Notes under the pieces: generated by a model
Database searches by the model: none
Told to the model about the DNA's origin: nothing
Seen by the model: only the letters and a program-made list of their open reading frames with translations
In this document: in pieces, positions 14,699 to 17,624 of the stretch
How positions within the stretch are numbered: position 1 is the stretch's first letter
How the letters are laid out: each line of letters starts with the position of its first letter
Source of the DNA: Nitrospirota bacterium
Lineage (GTDB): Bacteria; Nitrospirota; Thermodesulfovibrionia; Thermodesulfovibrionales; JdFR-88
DNA: 17,624 nt
Reading direction: 5' to 3'
NCBI GenBank assembly: GCA_021790695.1
Contig: JAJYGJ010000135.1
Location: 1-17,624, forward strand
Made by a program: the position numbers and the translations under genes

Positions 14699-15895
14699 CG
14701 GCTCTATTTTCACGAACCGCCTTTTGCCCACGGAGATGATGTATGTGCCCGCCGGAAGTTCTTTTTCCGGGTCGGAGACCCTCTCGCCGTCTATCTTCAC
14801 GCCTCCCTGGGCGATCAGCCTGCGGGCCTCCCCGGTGGAGGGCGCAAGGCCGGAGATCTTGAGTACCGCTGGCAGCCACAACGGCCGCCCATCTTTTCCC
14901 CCCATTTTTACGACCGTGATTTCCACGGGGATTTCTTTTTTGCTGAATACGCGTTCAAACTCTTGTTTTGCCAGTTCGGCCGCCTGTTGCCCGTGATATC
15001 TACCGGTGATTTCCAGGGCCAGGGCCTTTTTTGCCTCCATCGGATGGATGGTCCCGCCTTTTATGCCCTCTTTGAGCTTTTGAAGCTCTTCGTTGGGTAT
15101 ATGGCTTAAAAGCTCGTAGTAGCGGAGCATGAGCCCGTCCGTTATGGACATGAGCTTTCCGAACATTTCCGGCGCGGGCTCCGTGATGCCGATGTAGTTG
15201 CCGAGGCTCTTTGACATCTTCTTTACCGCGTCCGTGCCCTCCAGAAGCGGCATCAGCACAATCGACTGGGGCTCCTGCCCGTAGGATTTCTGCAGTTCCC
15301 TTCCGACGATGAGATTGAACTTCTGGTCCGTGCCGCCAAGCTCCAGGTCGGCCTTCAGTCTGACGGAGTCGTGGCCCTGGATAAGGGGATAGAGGAATTC
15401 ATGTATGCCGATCGGATTTTGGTGCGAGAAGCGCTGCCTGAAATCCTCCCGTTCGAGCATCCTGGCCACGGTGTAACAGCTTGCCAGCCTGACGAAGTCT
15501 TCGGCCTTCATCTCCGCCGTCCAGGAGGAGTTGAATTCCACGCGGGTCTTATGAGGGTCCAGGACCTTCGATATCTGCCGCCTGTAAGTCGCCGCGTTTT
15601 GGGCGACATCCTCGCGCGTAAGCGGCCTTCTGGTTTCGCTCTTTCCGCTGGGGTCGCCTATCATCCCGGTGAAATCGCCTATGAGGAAGATGACCTCGTG
15701 CCCGAGTTCCTGCAACTGGCGCATCTTTTCGAGCAGCACCGTGTGGCCGATGTGTATGTCCGGCGCGGTGGGGTCGAACCCCGCCTTCACGCGGAGGGGT
15801 TTGCCGCGTTCGAGCTTTTTTGAAAGCTCTTCGGGGGTGATGACCTCCGCGGCCCCTCTTTCTATGATCTCAAGCTGCCTTCGGGCATCGAGCAT
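14693..15895 (-). CDS. tyrS: Tyrosyl-tRNA synthetase (KMSKS type)
   Basis: 400 aa from the ATG at 15893-15895. It charges tRNA-Tyr with tyrosine in the cytosol. Signatures: AGFDPTAPDIHIGH with HIGH at 48-51, FLIGDFTGMIGDPSGKSETR, LGGTDQKFN (186-194), KMSKS (226-230), and a C-terminal S4 RNA-binding domain (about 340-400, ARRLIAQGGVKIDGE). The KMSKS loop and sequence style fit the TyrZ-like branch rather than the E. coli TyrS branch. A longer frame reaches a TTG at 15934, but family members begin close to MLDARRQLEIIERG and a promoter match (TTGACC...TATCAT) lies within the extra codons, so I chose the ATG. No T-box leader is seen. The stop codon overlaps that of the histidine kinase. Confidence 0.95.
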   Translation of the reverse strand: MLDARRQLEIIERGAAEVITPEELSKKLERGKPLRVKAGFDPTAPDIHIGHTVLLEKMRQLQELGHEVIFLIGDFTGMIGDPSGKSETRRPLTREDVAQNAATYRRQISKVLDPHKTRVEFNSSWTAEMKAEDFVRLASCYTVARMLEREDFRQRFSHQNPIGIHEFLYPLIQGHDSVRLKADLELGGTDQKFNLIVGRELQKSYGQEPQSIVLMPLLEGTDAVKKMSKSLGNYIGITEPAPEMFGKLMSITDGLMLRYYELLSHIPNEELQKLKEGIKGGTIHPMEAKKALALEITGRYHGQQAAELAKQEFERVFSKKEIPVEITVVKMGGKDGRPLWLPAVLKISGLAPSTGEARRLIAQGGVKIDGERVSDPEKELPAGTYIISVGKRRFVKIEPL

Positions 15896-15904
15896 GTCCA
15901 GAGT

Positions 15905-15934
15905 ATGATATATCCGCCGGGCCGGAGGGGTCAA
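15905..15934 (-). promoter_or_regulatory. Putative tyrS promoter
   Basis: Minus-strand TTGACC (15934-15929), 18 nt, TATCAT (15910-15905); an alternative -10, TATATC, has a 16-nt spacer. Start would fall within a few bases of the ATG at 15895, implying a leaderless or near-leaderless message. Confidence 0.4.
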
Positions 15935-15941
15935 TCACGGT

Positions 15942-16112
15942 GAGCCCATACCTGCCTGTTCTGTGAACAAGGGGAAAGGCCGACGGACGAGAGATGGCGC
16001 GTCTGAAAAACCGGGTGATCGCTCTTTAAAACGTTTAAATGGATCTTTTGGGTTACGTCCGGAACGGCCACCCCCGAATGAATAGGGCAGGCAGGTAAAT
16101 GGGCTCCGGGGA
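15942..16112 (-). ncRNA. Candidate structured RNA, 6S-RNA-like rod
   Basis: The segment folds into one long imperfect hairpin. P1: 15942-15958 with 16088-16106 (17 bp, one 2-nt bulge). Then a symmetric bubble of 12 nt per side (15959-15970 and 16076-16087) closed by G-C pairs. P2: 15971-15974/16071-16075, 15978-15982/16065-16069 and 15985-15989/16056-16060 (14 bp in three blocks). An apical part has 16009-16012/16051-16054, 16017-16020/16042-16045 and a TTTAAA-ACG-TTTAAA tip. This matches the closing stem, central bubble and terminal stem of 6S RNA, as does the length (about 165-170 nt). On the minus strand a small hairpin (TGTTC-aca-GAACA) sits in the 3' side of the bubble, as in known 6S RNAs, and TATATC (16124-16119) is a possible -10. 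The minus strand is therefore preferred, but strand and identity are inference. Confidence 0.42.
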
Positions 16113-16193
16113 CAAGCGGATATACCCCATTCATGGGAGGGGCGATTGCCGCCATAGCCTGGCAAAGCAAACTGAGGCACTACCTTTTTTTCA

Positions 16194-16222
16194 TTGAAGA
16201 ATGGGACATAATTTGCTATTTT
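16194..16222 (+). promoter_or_regulatory. Putative ald promoter
   Basis: TTGAAG (16194-16199), 17 nt, TATTTT (16217-16222) preceded by TGC as an extended -10. Predicted start near 16229 gives a leader of about 20 nt that contains the ribosome site. Confidence 0.5.
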
Positions 16223-16236
16223 CTTTTTCAGGGGAA

Positions 16237-16242
16237 GGGAGG
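16237..16242 (+). promoter_or_regulatory. Ribosome binding site that fixes the ald start
   Basis: GGGAGG followed by 7 nt and GTG at 16250. This selects the GTG over an in-frame ATG at 16133, which would add 39 residues unlike the family and lies upstream of the predicted promoter. Confidence 0.8.
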
Positions 16243-16249
16243 CTCCAAA

Positions 16250-17374
16250 GTGATAATCGGGGTGCCGGCCGAGATTAAAAAAGGGGAGCGCAGGGTCGGC
16301 CTCATGCCGGAGGGGGCCGCGGAGCTTGTGCGCCTTGGCCATACGGTGCTGGTTGAAAAAGGGGCAGGGCTTCAAGGCGGCTTTGCCGACGGACTTTACA
16401 TTGACGCCGGCGCCGGGATAGCCCCGGACGCGCGGGCGGTCTTCGGCCGCTCCGGACTCATCGTAAAGGTAAAGGAGCCCTTGCCCCTGGAATACGGTCT
16501 TTTGAGGCCCGGGCAGGCCCTTTTCACCTTCCTTCATCTGGCCTCGAACCCCGGGCTTGCGGGTGCGCTTGCGGGGGCGGGAGTGTCGGCGCTTGCCTAT
16601 GAGACGCTCGAAGACGCGGGCGGTCTTCCGCTTCTTGCGCCCATGAGCGAGATAGCCGGCAGGATGGCCCCCCTGATGGGCGCTTTTTACCTTCAGGCGC
16701 CCCGCGGGGGAAGCGGCGTCTTCGCCGCGGGGGCCGTCGGGGTGGCGCAGGCCCGGTGCCTCATACTGGGGGCCGGCACGGCCGGCGCGAACGCCGCGCG
16801 CGTCGCAAGCGCCATCGGCATGGACACGTCGGTCCTCAACATAACGAGGGAGGGGCTCAGGCGCATTGACGAGACGTTTTCAGGCCGGATCAAAACCCTC
16901 CTTCTGACCGAGGCCGCCCTTCTCCGGGCCCTGAGGGAGGCCGACGTCGTGATAGGCGCGGCGCTGGTGCCGGGGGCCAGGACCCCGGTGCTCATAACAA
17001 GGCCGATGCTCGGGACCATGAAGAGGGGCTCGGTGCTCGTCGATATATCGATTGACCAGGGAGGCACGGCGGATACGTCGAGGCCGACCACGCTCGACGA
17101 GCCTGTCTACGAGGTGGACGGCATCATCCATTACTGTGTGGCCAACATGCCGTCGGCGTACCCGAGGACATCCACGCAGGCCCTCGCAAACGCCACTTTG
17201 CCCTACGTGAAGGCCCTGGCGGAATCCGGTGTGGAGGCCGGAGTCGAAAAAAGCGCCCCCCTGAGGAGCGCGCTTAATGTTTACAGGGGCAAGGTGGTGC
17301 ATCCGGCGCTCGCCCGGTCCCTTGGCGCGGAGCCCGCGAACATAAACGGCCTTGTCTCCACAAAGCCCTTCTAG
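16250..17374 (+). CDS. ald: Alanine dehydrogenase
   Basis: 374 aa from GTG 16250, close to the usual ~371. It interconverts L-alanine and pyruvate plus ammonia with a nicotinamide cofactor, linking amino acid and central carbon metabolism; the active enzyme is usually hexameric. Counting from the GTG, residues known from the M. tuberculosis enzyme fall in register: Arg15 (GERRVG), Lys75 (VKVKEP), His96 (FLHLA) and Asp269 (DISIDQGG), which supports the start choice. The Rossmann loop is LGAGTAGANAA (173-183). At the end of the second Rossmann strand, where family members have Asp (V-L-D) to bind the NAD ribose, this protein has Asn197 (SVLNITR). Expressed alone from its own promoter. It could be confused with the PntA branch of transhydrogenase, but length and motifs favour Ald. 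Confidence 0.94.
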   Translation: MIIGVPAEIKKGERRVGLMPEGAAELVRLGHTVLVEKGAGLQGGFADGLYIDAGAGIAPDARAVFGRSGLIVKVKEPLPLEYGLLRPGQALFTFLHLASNPGLAGALAGAGVSALAYETLEDAGGLPLLAPMSEIAGRMAPLMGAFYLQAPRGGSGVFAAGAVGVAQARCLILGAGTAGANAARVASAIGMDTSVLNITREGLRRIDETFSGRIKTLLLTEAALLRALREADVVIGAALVPGARTPVLITRPMLGTMKRGSVLVDISIDQGGTADTSRPTTLDEPVYEVDGIIHYCVANMPSAYPRTSTQALANATLPYVKALAESGVEAGVEKSAPLRSALNVYRGKVVHPALARSLGAEPANINGLVSTKPF

Positions 17375-17391
17375 CGTTGATTAAACGGCTG

Positions 17392-17428
17392 CGGCCCCGC
17401 GGCGCCAGACGCCTTGATTGCGGGGCCG
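17392..17428 (+). terminator. GC-rich hairpin after ald
   Basis: CGGCCCCGC (17392-17400) pairs perfectly with GCGGGGCCG (17420-17428), with an inner GGCG/CGCC stem in the loop, 18 nt after the ald stop. A T-run does not follow, so it may end transcription inefficiently or simply protect the 3' end. Confidence 0.4.
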
Positions 17429-17470
17429 GACGCCTTAAATGATAATGTCAAACAACCTAAACAATCCTGT

Positions 17471-17503
17471 AACAGTCTTGCTGTAAAATCACGGAAAACA
17501 GTC
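17471..17503. repeat. Direct repeat AACAGTC, 26 bp apart
   Basis: AACAGTC occurs at 17471-17477 and 17497-17503 in the gap before the ArsR-type gene; the first copy overlaps the short palindrome CTGT-a-ACAG. May be chance. Confidence 0.25.
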
Positions 17504-17519
17504 AATGAGTTTATAAATT

Positions 17520-17552
17520 AATTGACAATTCATATTCGTTTGTGGTTATATG
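17520..17552 (+). promoter_or_regulatory. Promoter and possible operator of the ArsR-family gene
   Basis: A perfect -35 TTGACA (17522-17527) is embedded in the palindrome AATTG-a-CAATT (17520-17530). Weak -10 candidates are TTATAT (17546-17551, 18-nt spacer) or TATATG (17547-17552, 19-nt spacer). A palindrome over the -35 box fits autorepression, common for ArsR regulators. Confidence 0.45.
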
Positions 17553-17560
17553 TTCAGGTA

Positions 17561-17624
17561 ATGATGAACGCGCACGTAAAGGCATTCAAGGCGCTGTCGG
17601 ATGAGACGAGGCTGAGGATACTGC
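17561..17624 (+). CDS. ArsR-family transcriptional regulator, N-terminal fragment
   Basis: The gene begins near the right edge and runs off the window. The visible residues, with KAFKALSDETRLRIL, match the first helix region of ArsR/SmtB winged-helix repressors (KALSDxTRLxIL). Two ATGs lie in tandem (17561 and 17564). AGG at 17556-17558 is better spaced for the second. Effector and targets cannot be judged because the metal- or ligand-binding part is missing. Confidence 0.8.
   Translation, partial: MMNAHVKAFKALSDETRLRIL

Noticed and set aside
15895..15934. TTG start for tyrS at 15934
   Set aside because: The added 13 residues are not family-like and overlap a promoter match; the ATG at 15895 begins the conserved N-terminus.
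15935..16130. T-box leader for tyrS
   Set aside because: A GGGGGTGG stretch on the minus strand looked suggestive, but there is no T-box consensus or terminator, and a tyrS promoter match lies downstream of it.
16133..16249. Upstream in-frame ATG extending alanine dehydrogenase by 39 residues
   Set aside because: The extension is unlike the family, lies upstream of the predicted promoter, and the GTG at 16250 has a well-placed GGGAGG and puts the catalytic residues at standard positions.
15935..16537. Open frame of about 200 codons on the minus strand across the tyrS-ald gap
   Set aside because: It runs antisense through the start of ald, has no recognisable domain and a composition like a shadow frame; the gap is better explained by promoters and the structured RNA.

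Overview
This is a 17.6 kb GC-rich stretch from a diderm (Gram-negative) bacterium. An outer-membrane Omp85/TamB/SurA-like gene cluster shows the double envelope. Gene content and style would fit a Nitrospirota or deltaproteobacterial-type lineage, but I cannot assign a taxon from sequence alone. The genes are tightly packed and most lie on the minus strand. There are no transposases, tRNAs, rRNAs or CRISPR arrays.

Layout, left to right. (1) 1-300 (+): 3' end of hemB (porphobilinogen synthase). Its last ~40 codons run antisense over the end of the next gene. (2) 190-3536 (-): a two-gene mini-NRPS locus. A stand-alone A-T-TE synthetase without a condensation domain overlaps by 4 bp a Sfp-type phosphopantetheinyl transferase that can activate it. 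A strong sigma70-type promoter lies about 230 bp upstream, so the message has a long leader. (3) 3928-5337 (-): pyruvate kinase, with a 22-bp perfect palindrome within its putative promoter. (4) 5544-12988 (-): a three-gene envelope operon running tamB-like, then Omp85 (BamA/TamA-like, six or seven POTRA domains), then a short SurA-like chaperone. Two of its genes carry in-frame 15-bp tandem repeats. (5) 13133-14698 (+): a soluble PAS-PAS histidine kinase, divergent from tamB and overlapping the end of tyrS by 6 bp. (6) 14693-15895 (-): tyrosyl-tRNA synthetase. (7) 15942-16112: an intergenic segment that folds into one long imperfect rod with a 12x12-nt bubble, resembling 6S RNA. (8) 16250-17374 (+): alanine dehydrogenase. 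(9) 17561-end (+): start of an ArsR-family regulator.

The housekeeping genes (hemB, pyk, tyrS, ald) are ordinary. The least ordinary items are the A-T-TE synthetase with its own PPTase, which lacks the amino-acid-anchoring Asp and has a Cys-type thioesterase; the hemB/PPTase antisense overprint; and the 6S-like structured RNA candidate. Promoter calls are by-eye matches and are weighted accordingly.
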